Assembly: GCF_001467955.1 (NCBI RefSeq)
Contig: NZ_LNYR01000049.1
Span: forward strand, 114,069 to 178,068
DNA: 64,000 nt
Direction: 5' to 3'
Origin: Legionella quateirensis
Lineage (GTDB): Bacteria > Pseudomonadota > Gammaproteobacteria > Legionellales > Legionellaceae
Shown here: positions 18,503 through 27,690 of the stretch, piece by piece
How the letters are laid out: every line of letters starts with the position of its first letter
Position numbering within the stretch: position 1 is the stretch's first letter
Position numbers and translations under genes: made by a program
Notes under the pieces: model-generated
Told to the model about the DNA's origin: nothing
Databases searched by the model: none
The model's input: the letters and a program-made list of their open reading frames with translations, nothing else

Positions 18503-18659
18503 TGATACATACTCCCAATTATATATCGTCAGGATTATCCAGGGTGTCATGTCCATTGATCACATTATTTTCCACGTCCTGACCCTATAGCCTACACCAG
18601 CTAAACTTTATAGACTAGAATATTAATTATAAGCTGAACAGAATTTCTCAGGATAATAT

Positions 18660-20144
18660 ATGCCAAGAATGTTTTTTAATAAGCAATCACCGGGTAGTCT
18701 TAGAACTGAGTTACTGTCTCTTAATCGATTATTTAAAAACAAAAAATTCCTGGAGATGCAAACCATTGAACGCTTAATTGAATATAAAGAATTAATGACC
18801 TCTTATATTCAAAACCCTCATTTGGCCAGTCTTAAACACGATATAAAAATAATACCGGAACGCATCTTCCGCCAAATTGATGAACGTATACGTTTTTTAA
18901 ATTCAGTTCAGGATGACATCCCGGATTTTGATCTATCTGAGTGTTACGTTCAAATTCCCTCCCACGATGAGATAGATCAGATGCATCACATGCCCGCCGG
19001 TGGTACGGAAGATCAACAGACTCGCATTATGCATATGACTCAAGCACTGGATAATTACCATTCATTACCGATCATTACCAACAATCAGGACACTGTACCC
19101 GAGCACTGGTCTCGGTTATTTGGAGAAATCACCATAGGAGATCGCCTATCAGCTTTTCATCTACTAGATGAAATTCCTGAAACCGACATCATTCTCCAAT
19201 CCCTGCTCGCAGTACATCCAAAAGAATACTTGAAGAAATTAATTGATTATTCCATTCAGGCATCAAAAAGAGGAGTGAAAGAATTAAATTCAGACATCGT
19301 GATCACTCCAGAAACTTTTAGAGTACTGATCACCGATCTCGCAACTACATTATTAAATCCTTCAAAAGTAATTTTCTCCTTTGGTTTACCCACTCATCAT
19401 GCGTTTAGTGATGAAGGCAGTGGTTTTTGTCTTATCAACAAGACGGCTGTACTCATGAGGTTTTGGGAGACTCTTCATGAAGAACCGGTGCACTACATTA
19501 TCGTTGGAAGTGATGTGAACAGAGATAATGGTTTATGTCAGATTTTGTACCAAACAGCATCCCATATGAATATATGCCATATTGATATCTTTGACTCAAG
19601 AGTGTATCCAGGCCAGGATCATTCCTATATTGCTCAGGAGTTCAATTCAGCAGGTACCGCGGTTGGCGAAAAAATTAAATGTTGGAAGCACAATAATCTA
19701 GAATATTATGCTGTAGATTTAAGTTTGACGTCCCGTAAAAAAATTGATCTCCATCCGGCGCTTCGATTTGCACTCACCCAGGTAAAAGATCAAATTGCAC
19801 AGGCAAAAATTCATCATCATAAAATTGCGCTCTTATTACCAACAGGCTGGGATTCCCACGAAGATGAAACCGCTCCCTGCGGAAAATGGGTCAATGATCG
19901 GATGATGTCCCAATCAGAAGCAAGCAAAACCCGTTTTAATGATGGGGATTTAACTTTTTTTTATGAACAAATATTCCAGTTATATAATGAAAACAAAGAA
20001 CTTATAGCAGGCATATATTGGGGTTTGGAAGGCGGTTACGATCGTGCAATGTATGAACGACAAATCACTATAATGGCGGAGCTTATCGGAACTCATTTAG
20101 TTCACCAGACATCAAAGGCCAGCTCTTCAAGTATGAGTTATTAG
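18660..20144 (+). CDS. Histone-deacetylase-fold protein, candidate effector
   Basis: 494 residues with no signal peptide. Residues of roughly 230-470 follow the HDAC order. GLPTHHAFSDEGSGFCLIN carries the paired active-site His (H246, H247). IIVGSDVNRDNG aligns with the D-x-D-x-H-H-G-x-G zinc segment. VYPGQDHS follows, then LPTGWDSHED with the second zinc Asp (D398). EGGYD carries the catalytic Tyr (Y460). The zinc ligand D285 is kept, but the next ligand, normally His, is Asn287 and the following His is Arg288. The N-terminal 220 residues are helical and unassigned. Legionella pneumophila has an HDAC-type Dot/Icm effector, LphD. This protein is longer and I cannot say it is the orthologue. 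Activity could be normal, altered or lost. Confidence 0.72.
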   Translation: MPRMFFNKQSPGSLRTELLSLNRLFKNKKFLEMQTIERLIEYKELMTSYIQNPHLASLKHDIKIIPERIFRQIDERIRFLNSVQDDIPDFDLSECYVQIPSHDEIDQMHHMPAGGTEDQQTRIMHMTQALDNYHSLPIITNNQDTVPEHWSRLFGEITIGDRLSAFHLLDEIPETDIILQSLLAVHPKEYLKKLIDYSIQASKRGVKELNSDIVITPETFRVLITDLATTLLNPSKVIFSFGLPTHHAFSDEGSGFCLINKTAVLMRFWETLHEEPVHYIIVGSDVNRDNGLCQILYQTASHMNICHIDIFDSRVYPGQDHSYIAQEFNSAGTAVGEKIKCWKHNNLEYYAVDLSLTSRKKIDLHPALRFALTQVKDQIAQAKIHHHKIALLLPTGWDSHEDETAPCGKWVNDRMMSQSEASKTRFNDGDLTFFYEQIFQLYNENKELIAGIYWGLEGGYDRAMYERQITIMAELIGTHLVHQTSKASSSSMSY

Positions 20145-20371
20145 GTACAAATAAGGATAAGAAGCAGTGGCAGAAAGAGTAATGTTCAATAGCATAGAAA
20201 ATTCCATAACTAATTGAATTAAAATACTATTAGATAATTCACCGTGCTAAAAATAAAAATCCATGATTTATTTTTAACCCTCGATTCCAAAAAAATACTC
20301 TGTTGTAAATCTTATAAGCAAGTGGTACTCTTTTGCTGATTTTTTTAATAAACAAGTCAGGAGTACAGAAC

Positions 20372-20788
20372 ATGATGTTGAAATCGAAATTAGCTGCTTT
20401 TGCTGGTGCATTACTTCTCGCTGGATCTGCTTTTGCTGGACAAGAAAGCATATGCCCCAACATAGATGATATAAAAGCCGAAGGCATATCTATGGCTGAA
20501 GAAATTGGGCCTAATATTTATATCAGCTATAATATCAGCAACTACAATACTGAATCTACCTGGGGATTTCTTATTGCTCCAGTAGAAGCAGACTCAACTG
20601 AAGTTGCTATTGAAGGCGCTAATGAAATTTTAAGTACTATGAGTGCTCCTGGTGTTCCTGAGCAACATGGCGGCGCTGTTATTTGCGATTACGATACAGG
20701 TCGTCAGGATGTATTCGCAGCAGCAATCAATGATAATCAACAAATTACCCCAATGAGACTAAAATACTTCTTCAAAAGAGCTCATTAA
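20372..20788 (+). CDS. Small secreted protein, possibly DUF4949 family
   Basis: 138 residues. AGGAG (20359-20363) sits 8 bases before ATG 20372. The N-terminus MMLKSKLAAFAGALLLAGSA is a textbook Sec signal peptide, cleaved after AFA. The mature protein is about 117 residues with two cysteines (SICPN and VICDY), probably a disulfide. I think it belongs to DUF4949, a small Legionella family that includes a haemin-binding protein, but this is memory of pattern rather than a match. The transcript ends in a perfect hairpin. Likely periplasmic or secreted. Confidence 0.75.
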   Translation: MMLKSKLAAFAGALLLAGSAFAGQESICPNIDDIKAEGISMAEEIGPNIYISYNISNYNTESTWGFLIAPVEADSTEVAIEGANEILSTMSAPGVPEQHGGAVICDYDTGRQDVFAAAINDNQQITPMRLKYFFKRAH

Positions 20789-20805
20789 TAGTCTATTGAA
20801 TGATC

Positions 20806-20830
20806 CCGCAAAACGCATCGCGTTTTGCGG
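20806..20830. terminator. 11-bp perfect GC-rich hairpin
   Basis: CCGCAAAACGC, loop ATC, GCGTTTTGCGG. It lies 18 bases after the stop of the small secreted protein, between convergent genes. There is no poly-T, so it could serve both directions or protect 3' ends. Confidence 0.55.
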
Positions 20831-20885
20831 ATTATAAAGAGTCACCGCATCACAATACTTTTGCTCACCACCTGAAATTGATCCG

Positions 20886-21242
20886 TTATTGATCCCTGCT
20901 TGTTCCACTTTCCATATGAATTTTACGAAAAAACCGATGTATTACTGGCGACAACATAATGACAACAATGGCAATAAAAGCAAGCCCACTGAATAATGCA
21001 TAAGTTCCAGCGAATAGTTTACCCGATGAAGTGGTTAAAGTAGCTGCAGGCCCCATTCCGGAAAGAATCATTGATGCATTTAAAAAAGAATCGACCCATG
21101 ACATTCCTTCAAATACATGATAACCCAGCATACCGGCAGATAATGCGGCGACAATAAGGAAGATGCCAATAAACCAATTACGGATTAAATGCAGATACAT
21201 GTTTGCTGGTGGCGCTAAACGTCCTTTTCGAAATACTTTCAT
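20886..21242 (-). CDS. Two-helix channel-like membrane protein with degenerate selectivity filter
   Basis: 118 residues. The layout is that of a two-TM potassium channel subunit: an outer helix NWFIGIFLIVAALSAGMLGY, a pore-helix-like SWVDSFLNASMIL, then LSGMGP where T-x-G-Y-G-D would be expected. TSSGKLFAGTYALFSGLAFI and a further hydrophobic run form the inner helix. The P-loop positions are recognisable, but the selectivity-filter residues are replaced. ATG 21242 has AGGA 7 bases upstream. An ATG 12 codons earlier lacks an RBS. It follows the TIGR01777 gene on the same strand after 48 bases, so co-transcription is likely. It may be a non-selective channel or merely a membrane scaffold. Confidence 0.65.
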   Translation of the reverse strand: MKVFRKGRLAPPANMYLHLIRNWFIGIFLIVAALSAGMLGYHVFEGMSWVDSFLNASMILSGMGPAATLTTSSGKLFAGTYALFSGLAFIAIVVIMLSPVIHRFFRKIHMESGTSRDQ

Positions 21243-21290
21243 ATTCTGTCCTGCAATAAATTGATTGACCAATCTCAATCACCATCAAAT

Positions 21291-22223
21291 TCAAATCCTA
21301 TCCGAAACTGTTGCTTCATGCTCCAATGCCATGTCTATTGTAGGGAATTGAAAGGTAAATCCTTCATCCAATAATCGTTTGGGAATTACCTTTTGACCAT
21401 GATTGATTAAACAATCGCCCATTTCACCGAATAAAAGATGAATCACAAAAGCTGGTGTCATTAACAATAACGGACGATGCAGGGATTTAGCATAGGCTTT
21501 GGCAAAATCCTTTTGCATGCATGGATTAGGAGAAGTAAGATTCACTGCTCCTGTAATTTCGGGTCGATTAAGCAAAAATCGATAAGCATTAACGACATCC
21601 TTACTGTCCACCCAGGATATAAATTGTTTTCCGTTTCCTATAACGCTTCCAAATCCGCTGATAAAACTGGGATATAATTTCCCCAACATTCCTTTCCCTT
21701 TCTTTAAAACCACACCAAATCGAGTTGAAGTCACAGCGAGTCCAGCTGTTTCCGCTTCATTTAAGGCTTGTTGCCAACGGATCCCTACCTCACTTAAATA
21801 ATCTTTAGGACGGGAAAAATCAATTACCGTATCTTCACTCAACAGTGCAGGATCATCATTATCCTGCATGCCATAAATTCCGACTGCATTGGCACAGTAA
21901 AAATGAGGATTGGCCTTCTGTTTTATAATCCAGCGCACCAAACGCTCAGTAGTCTCTACACGTGACGTGATTATTTCTTCTTTTACTTTTGTTGTCCAAC
22001 GTGATGCCGAAATATTTAATCCACACAAATTAATTACCGCGTCAAATTCGCTGGCATCCAATTTATCCAATTCATCCCAAGAAACAGAAACAAATTGTCC
22101 TGAAAATACCTGACGCAATAAATCTTTATGTCTGCCAAGTACAGTAAAATGATGTTCCTGAGATAAACCATGAATCAGTTCCTGACCAATTAAACCCGAA
22201 GCTCCAGCTATTAAAATATTCAC
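21291..22223 (-). CDS. TIGR01777-family NAD(P)-dependent epimerase/nucleotide-sugar-like protein
   Basis: 310 residues. N-terminal Rossmann motif MNILIAGASGLIGQELI; INLCGLNIS and FYCANAVGIYG follow in the extended SDR order. C-terminal DUF1731-like end: ITGAVNLTSPNPCMQKDFAKA and QKVIPKRLLDEGFTF. The family includes E. coli YfcH and human SDR39U1; the substrate is unknown. AAAGGAG precedes the ATG at slightly long spacing. It is first in a likely two-gene unit with the channel-like protein. Confidence 0.9.
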   Translation of the reverse strand: MNILIAGASGLIGQELIHGLSQEHHFTVLGRHKDLLRQVFSGQFVSVSWDELDKLDASEFDAVINLCGLNISASRWTTKVKEEIITSRVETTERLVRWIIKQKANPHFYCANAVGIYGMQDNDDPALLSEDTVIDFSRPKDYLSEVGIRWQQALNEAETAGLAVTSTRFGVVLKKGKGMLGKLYPSFISGFGSVIGNGKQFISWVDSKDVVNAYRFLLNRPEITGAVNLTSPNPCMQKDFAKAYAKSLHRPLLLMTPAFVIHLLFGEMGDCLINHGQKVIPKRLLDEGFTFQFPTIDMALEHEATVSDRI

Positions 22224-22615
22224 GTTGAACTAAACTCCTTTTAGTACATTTCTGATTAATCAGGGTTTGTTGGCAATTAAACTAAGGATCTCACGAGGCT
22301 AGCCCGGGACATCTATGAGATCGCTGGCTACTTTCTGGCTATAAGGCTACGCCAAAGCTTTAATATGATTGCTAATAAACCCTACTATATTTGCAGATAA
22401 TTATCAAATAACACAGAGCGAATCAGTTCCCAATTCAATCTCTTTGTTTACTGAATCAGCATTGCCGCCATCAGCCGCAGAAGATTCCTTTCCAGTTCGC
22501 TTACTTCGTTCTGATTCTTGCTCCCATCCCCAAAAAGATTCTGAGGAACGTCGATGGAATCCTATCATTTTGGAAAAAAACACACTCAACGTGTTTAAAT
22601 TTTATCAATTTGTGT
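22224..22615. other. Intergenic region with no secure gene
   Basis: A plus-strand frame at 22369-22620 (TTG start, 83 codons) and a minus-strand frame at 22404-22589 are open, but neither has an ATG start with an RBS or a recognisable product. The segment around 22480-22570 is less AT-rich than its surroundings, which keeps frames open. Near the right end a probable promoter for the next gene appears. Confidence 0.4.
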
Positions 22616-22621
22616 TATAAT
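22616..22621 (+). promoter_or_regulatory. Candidate -10 box for the 146-aa orphan
   Basis: TATAAT in the context TGTGTTATAATT, identical over 12 bases to the site at 8472-8483 upstream of the 1762-aa gene. It lies 32 bases before the proposed TTG start. A weak GTTTAA sits 17 bases upstream. Confidence 0.5.
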
Positions 22622-22652
22622 TCGGCTTCATTTATATATTTTGGAGCATCTT

Positions 22653-23093
22653 TTGAGAGACAGTAGAAGTGTTAAAGAAAAATTAGTTGGAGCAACTTTT
22701 TATCCTCTTATCGACGATACTGACAGACCGAGCTTTTTTGCGAAGTATAAATCTGCCAGTGATTTTGGTTTTCGAACAGCATCTGTAGCTACAGCACCTG
22801 TTGTGTTTTCATCAGCAAGTCTTGCTCTGCTTTTAGAGGCTGGCAGCGAGTTATTAAAGGCTTTTTCAAATATCCTCCAATTCGAGATGTCCGCAGCTAT
22901 AGGTAATTTAAAAGAATGTGGTAAATCACTACTTGGCTCTCCCATATTTTTAGTTGCAGCTATTTTAAGTCCTTTAGTTAATTTAATTGATTTAATTGGT
23001 GGTGCGGTTAATTCTCTGTTTAGTTCTTCAAAAGCAGATCATTCATACAACATTGAACAAGAGTATCCTTCTCAGTACGAACGCAGCTATTAG
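22653..23093 (+). CDS. Orphan hydrophobic protein with TTG start
   Basis: 146 residues. No ATG is available near the beginning of the frame. TTGGAG at 22641-22646 acts as a Shine-Dalgarno 6 bases before TTG 22653, so translation probably starts there with LRDSRSVKEK. The centre is Ala/Leu/Ser-rich, ending in a helix-helix stretch LLGSPIFLVAAILSPLVNLI that should be membrane-associated, followed by a polar tail with several Tyr. No family recognised. A strong hairpin follows. A candidate for expression testing because of its own promoter-like box. Confidence 0.6.
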   Translation: MRDSRSVKEKLVGATFYPLIDDTDRPSFFAKYKSASDFGFRTASVATAPVVFSSASLALLLEAGSELLKAFSNILQFEMSAAIGNLKECGKSLLGSPIFLVAAILSPLVNLIDLIGGAVNSLFSSSKADHSYNIEQEYPSQYERSY

Positions 23094-23118
23094 TAGTTGT
23101 TCTACGCTGCATTGTACC

Positions 23119-23155
23119 CATTGAGTCTGATGATACTTAATAGTCAGACTCAATG
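23119..23155. terminator. 12-bp perfect hairpin between convergent genes
   Basis: CATTGAGTCTGA (23119-23130) is exactly complementary to TCAGACTCAATG (23144-23155). It lies 25 bases after the plus-strand orphan and 47 bases from the end of the minus-strand 610-aa gene. Confidence 0.65.
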
Positions 23156-23202
23156 CATTTCAATCTGACACAGATGTTGATTGTATCAAATGCCTCATTG
23201 AG

Positions 23203-25035
23203 CTAAAAAGAAAATACCGCCCCATCAGTTGCGGTAGCTTCATTTCTTATTCCCTTATTCTGTGAACGATGCCTCCTGCCCCGATTAAAAAATAGTGACG
23301 TGTTATCAATCAGGATATCGAGCTCTTCGTTACTGATCGCAGGACGAATTACCCTGTCTGATTCCAGGGATTTGACGATACCGAACTCCCTAACAAATTT
23401 ATCTTTAACCTCTTTGGTTAAATCAGGATTATTTTGAATGGCAATCACACCGTTGTTAACCTCTTTTCTATATTCCGTTTCAAAACTCACTAAATTGTGC
23501 TTCAGAGCGCGGGCACGATCGATCAAAAGTGCTGTTTCTGATTTAAAAAATGTAAAAAATTGAGCAAGGAAATTGGATAATTTCACCATCCACCCGTCAT
23601 GCTGCTGAATAAAATCACATAACTGGCTGTGCGTTTCTTTAAATGAATTCAAAAAATGCTTGTTTTGTACTAATGAAAATGAAATTCGTCTGTAATCACT
23701 AAATGCTTTACCTACAGCGTGATTTGCAGTCAGAACATCGGATAATGTTTCATTAGAAGCATGATTTATCATTTTTTTTAAATCCGCATCGCCCCTGGAC
23801 AACTGTTCTTCAAGAGCCGTAATTTGATTTTGAACGTCTCTGGATTGTCGCTTCAAATCAGCTAAATAGTTCGTAGCCAGTACTTTAAGTTCCGCTTTAC
23901 ATTGAGCATCAAGGGTTGATGGGATTTTTTTTGCTATGGAATCCTGAAGTGAATTGGAAGTCACCAATCGGTAACCAACAGTAAGGAAACTGGTTGCCCA
24001 GCTCATACCGTATAAGAATTTAGAAGATAGATTTCGCAGAATTCCAGGATCTTTCAGTTGATTAATTTTTTCAATTAACTGATTTTTTTTTATCCCTTTA
24101 GTATGTTCCATCAAGACATTAAATGAATCCTGTGAGTTCTTCATTAATTCCAGAAAATACTGCCTGCCGGTCACTCTCTGATCATTCTCCAACAGTGTAC
24201 TTAATAACGATTGGATCTTGGGCATGTTCACAGAAATTTCATGTTGGGTGTTACGTGCCACGATTAATGAACTGATCCCATCGCTCAGTTCATCCAGAGA
24301 AGAACGCAAATTCAGAAATTTTTTATCTTCTCGCTCTTCTGCCATAAAAAGTGCTACGAATCGTTCATTAAAATAATCTTGCAGTGTTTTTTCTGCATCA
24401 ATTTTTTTAGCTTCTTCACTCTTTAATTGTTCCAGTGCCACATCAATTTGCGCGATTTTTTTTTCGGTAAGGTCAGCAAGATCAGTAGTATCCTGAATTA
24501 TTTTTCCCAGATCGATAAAAGCGCTTAGCGCAATTTTTTTCCAATCACTTAAATTATCAATACCAACTTTAAGAAGTTTAAGAATATAATAAAGAGAGAA
24601 ACACAATGATTTGGTTTGTTTTAATTGAGTAACGTCCTCTATTGTTCTTGCTAATAGTTTTTGGATATGACCAATTAAACGATTCGCGTTATTCACGGTA
24701 TTTTTTCGGGGGTTATCGTAAAGCTCGCCCAGGATGTTACTTAAATCCCTTAAAATGTGTATGTCGTCGGATTCTGTATCAGGCATTAAATCTATTGTCT
24801 CTTCAATGACGAATCGGCAAAAAGCCACAGCACCAAAGGAACGTCCACCGTATACGTTCAATTTCACAAAATGATCTGTTTTATGATCGGCAAGATCTTG
24901 TTTTATTGGAGAAAGACTGTCCAGAGTAGTAAAATAATCTTCTATTATGATGACGGTATCTATAATACCTTGTTCGTTACGTGCTTCTGTCCCTCGCCAT
25001 TGTTCAAAACGTTCCCTTTTAGTCAACATCATCAT
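23203..25035 (-). CDS. 610-aa helical orphan, candidate Dot/Icm substrate
   Basis: No signal peptide and no recognised domain. Composition and spacing indicate long helices, with coiled-coil stretches near residues 190-235 (EKKIAQIDVALEQLKSEEAK) and about 400-425. A short hydrophobic segment FLYGMSWATSFLTVGYRLV lies near residue 345. The C-terminus is basic (RGRRHRSQNKGIRN), then ends GAVFSF. Large, soluble, coiled-coil and lacking relatives that I recognise is the profile of many Legionella effectors, but this is inference. Three ATG codons in a row start the gene, with AGG immediately before, so the second or third codon may be used. The upstream gap contains two copies of the 92-bp repeat. 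Confidence 0.65.
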   Translation of the reverse strand: MMMLTKRERFEQWRGTEARNEQGIIDTVIIIEDYFTTLDSLSPIKQDLADHKTDHFVKLNVYGGRSFGAVAFCRFVIEETIDLMPDTESDDIHILRDLSNILGELYDNPRKNTVNNANRLIGHIQKLLARTIEDVTQLKQTKSLCFSLYYILKLLKVGIDNLSDWKKIALSAFIDLGKIIQDTTDLADLTEKKIAQIDVALEQLKSEEAKKIDAEKTLQDYFNERFVALFMAEEREDKKFLNLRSSLDELSDGISSLIVARNTQHEISVNMPKIQSLLSTLLENDQRVTGRQYFLELMKNSQDSFNVLMEHTKGIKKNQLIEKINQLKDPGILRNLSSKFLYGMSWATSFLTVGYRLVTSNSLQDSIAKKIPSTLDAQCKAELKVLATNYLADLKRQSRDVQNQITALEEQLSRGDADLKKMINHASNETLSDVLTANHAVGKAFSDYRRISFSLVQNKHFLNSFKETHSQLCDFIQQHDGWMVKLSNFLAQFFTFFKSETALLIDRARALKHNLVSFETEYRKEVNNGVIAIQNNPDLTKEVKDKFVREFGIVKSLESDRVIRPAISNEELDILIDNTSLFFNRGRRHRSQNKGIRNEATATDGAVFSF

Positions 25036-25092
25036 CCTAAATCCGTTAATTGGCCGTTAATAAGTACTTCTATCAAAACTCCGAGAATACAT

Positions 25093-25264
25093 CATCCTGA
25101 ACGTAGTGAAGGATCTCCCAACAAAAACACCTCACCACATTCAGGAGATCCCTCATTGCATTCGGGATGACGGTTGATTTTCGTCATCCTGAATGCAGTG
25201 AAGGATCTCCCAACAAAAACACCGCACCACATTCAGGAGATCCCTCATTGCATTTGGGATGACG
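25093..25264. repeat. Two tandem copies of the 92-bp palindromic unit, inverted
   Basis: Copies begin at 25093 and 25185, again exactly 92 bases apart, in the opposite orientation to the array at 1-668. The linker differs (GTTGATTTT). The rest of the gap from 25036 to 25430 holds a solitary CAGGACTTAC half-site at 25401-25410, belonging to another repeat family, and no supported gene. Confidence 0.9.
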
Positions 25265-25430
25265 ACTCTCGAACTTATGGAGCAGTTACCTGTTGCGTCC
25301 TGCCTGACTTCAATTGATATTAATTGATTATTTCGAGAATATTAAGCTTAATTTTAGAATCTTATATAATCAACAGGTGCTCTTTGTGAGAAAACACTCC
25401 CAGGACTTACGAAGAAGGTCACATCCTCAA

Positions 25431-26408
25431 TTACTTAAAATGAGCGATGTATTCATAATCTCTGCTTTGCAGATTATTTCCGCTGCATACAGGACTGGCC
25501 CACTGATCGGAACAAGGCTTGTCTCGGGTAAAAGACCACATGGATAACCCGCCTAATTGATTCTCATAAGCAAAGCGCTTTAAATGATCTGCATCGCTCA
25601 AGGTAAACTGTTCAGTGTTCACATCATTTACACCTATCATGGGAGTAACTTCAATAAGGTTCCATAAAGAAGCAGACATTCTTTCAGGATAAATGTCTTT
25701 TAAAAACGACTGAACATTGGTTGCAGCCTGAATGGCGTAAAGCCCCATATCACCGTTATAAGCTGGACCGTAATCCATAGCCATAATATTCACATGAAAA
25801 CGAAGACCCGCATTTTTCGCTTGATGAATCACGTTTTTGCCATCACCTGTTAATCCTTCAGGCATCACTGGAAGTGTAAAACTTAATTTAAGTTCGGGGT
25901 ATTGTTGTTGTATGTTCTGCAATGCATCAATTAATTTGGAAACATCAGCGCTTCCATTTTCAATATCAAAATCCAGACCAGTTGCGTGATAAATTTTTAT
26001 CACCTGCTGAAAAATAGTGTTCAACTGATTTTTATCACAGTTTTGTGATATATCAGTGCCATTAGCTCCACCAAAAGAGACGGTCAGCCGCACTCCGGCG
26101 TTCGCCAACGCATCTGCCTCTTGCTTACCCCATTGCTTTTCCAGACTGTATGCCTGTTGACCTCCCCAAGCGGGTTGACACCGGCCACTGTCAGTTATAA
26201 AAGCCAAATGATAGGCGCCTATTCCTTCAGTTTGTGCTGGTGTGGTCAAATCCATAGGCACTATATCCTGAGATTGAGAATCCCAATGAGTATTCAAGGT
26301 GAGATCGACGTAAGGGCTGAATGTAGGTATTGCGGGAAGCGTTAGTGCAATTACATTACCCGACATCATTAACCCATTGATGAACGATATAATTCTGGAA
26401 TAGCGCAT
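25431..26408 (-). CDS. GH18-family chitinase-like secreted protein
   Basis: 325 residues. N-terminal signal-like segment FINGLMMSGNVIALTLPA. The GH18 barrel is recognisable from LTVSFGGANG (strand 3) and the catalytic strand 4 motif GLDFDIENG, containing the D-x-D-x-E core with the catalytic Glu. VNIMAMDYGPAYN and GGLSMWSFTRDKP are the later barrel strands. It cleaves or binds N-acetylglucosamine polymers outside the cell. It is a single-domain enzyme without an evident chitin-binding module. AAGGATCAG precedes the ATG. Legionella secretes chitinases by type II secretion. This is likely such a substrate, although it is not the large ChiA. Confidence 0.85.
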   Translation of the reverse strand: MRYSRIISFINGLMMSGNVIALTLPAIPTFSPYVDLTLNTHWDSQSQDIVPMDLTTPAQTEGIGAYHLAFITDSGRCQPAWGGQQAYSLEKQWGKQEADALANAGVRLTVSFGGANGTDISQNCDKNQLNTIFQQVIKIYHATGLDFDIENGSADVSKLIDALQNIQQQYPELKLSFTLPVMPEGLTGDGKNVIHQAKNAGLRFHVNIMAMDYGPAYNGDMGLYAIQAATNVQSFLKDIYPERMSASLWNLIEVTPMIGVNDVNTEQFTLSDADHLKRFAYENQLGGLSMWSFTRDKPCSDQWASPVCSGNNLQSRDYEYIAHFK

Positions 26409-26595
26409 TAGCTGATCCTTTATTTCAATAAATGCACAATTTTACATCATTAGGGCAATTAATCAACCATTATGTTGGCGAATTACTATTTAATCCTTCA
26501 CTTACACATTAAATTATTGACAGTATGTGGTGAGTTACTCTAGTTTTTACACCCTTAAAGGAATTTTGGATTGGTATTATAATAAGGATGTCTCT

Positions 26596-27684
26596 ATGAA
26601 AACCCTGTTTGTTGATCCGGATATTGCAAAAGCATCAACCATTAGCTCGCAATTTTATACTTCATTGGATTGGTTTGAATGCAGCAAAGAGAAAATATTC
26701 AGCAAAACCTGGCAATTCTGTCTTGGCACCGATACGTTGAATAGCAAAGGATCCCTTGTACCGCATACCCTACTTCCTGACTTTCTGAACGAACCTTTGC
26801 TTTTTACCAAAGATGAGCAGGGAATTATTCGCTGCTTAAGTAATATTTGCACGCATAGAGGAAAAATTCTGGTTGATCGACCCTGTACCTCTCAAAAAAT
26901 AAAATGCCCCTACCATGGACGTCGATTTAATTATTGCGGTGAATTCATCTCTATGCCCGAGTTTGAACAAACCCTCGATTTTCCGTCAGCCCGGGAACAC
27001 CTCACCCCAATCCCTTTCAATATATTGGAACCCTTCATTTTTGCATCTTTGGCACCAACAGTACCCTTTCATGAAGTATTTGCTGATATTAAAGAAAGGC
27101 TGTCCTGGCTTCCTATGGAACAAATGCATCTTGATATGCAACGTTCCAGAGATTATATGGTCAAAGCACACTGGGCTTTATATTGTGAAAATTATCTGGA
27201 AGCCTTACACATTCCCTTTGTACATCCTGGATTAAGACAGGTTATCGATTGCACTACGTATACCACTGAGCTGTACCGATACAGTAATTTACAACTCGCA
27301 CTGGCTCGTGAAGATGAAGAATGTTTCGATTTGCCAAGAGAGTCACAAGATTATGGAAGACGAGTTGCGGCATATTATTATTGGATTTTCCCTAATACCA
27401 TGCTGAATTTCTATCCATGGGGTTGCTCAGTCAATGTAGTTCAACCCATTAGTCCTGAGTTAACTAAAGTTTCATTTTTGACCTATGTTCTGGATAAAAC
27501 AAAATTGGGCAAAGGCGCAGGAGGCGCGCTGGATCAAGTGGAACTTGAAGATGAGGCCGTTGTAGAATCAGTACAACAAGGCATTAAATCACGTTATTAC
27601 GATACCGGACGATTTTCGCCAACAAAAGAACAGGGTACTCATCATTTTCAACGATTACTTTGTGAATTTCTAAATGATTCATGA
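26596..27684 (+). CDS. Rieske aromatic ring-hydroxylating oxygenase alpha subunit
   Basis: 362 residues. Rieske [2Fe-2S] ligands: C85-T-H87 and C104-P-Y-H107. Mononuclear iron motif ENYLEALHIPFVH supplies H205 and H210. Overall size and the CxH/CxxH spacing fit the branch that includes carnitine, choline and glycine-betaine oxygenases as well as true ring hydroxylases. The substrate is not known. ATG 26596 has AAGGA 7 bases upstream. The frame runs 23 codons further up without an RBS. No ferredoxin or reductase gene is adjacent, so electrons must come from a partner encoded elsewhere. Confidence 0.88.
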   Translation: MKTLFVDPDIAKASTISSQFYTSLDWFECSKEKIFSKTWQFCLGTDTLNSKGSLVPHTLLPDFLNEPLLFTKDEQGIIRCLSNICTHRGKILVDRPCTSQKIKCPYHGRRFNYCGEFISMPEFEQTLDFPSAREHLTPIPFNILEPFIFASLAPTVPFHEVFADIKERLSWLPMEQMHLDMQRSRDYMVKAHWALYCENYLEALHIPFVHPGLRQVIDCTTYTTELYRYSNLQLALAREDEECFDLPRESQDYGRRVAAYYYWIFPNTMLNFYPWGCSVNVVQPISPELTKVSFLTYVLDKTKLGKGAGGALDQVELEDEAVVESVQQGIKSRYYDTGRFSPTKEQGTHHFQRLLCEFLNDS

Positions 27685-27690
27685 CATAAT

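Noticed and set aside
22369-22620. 83-codon plus-strand frame starting at TTG
   Set aside because: No RBS or recognisable product. The frame could be real, but nothing beyond its being open supports it.
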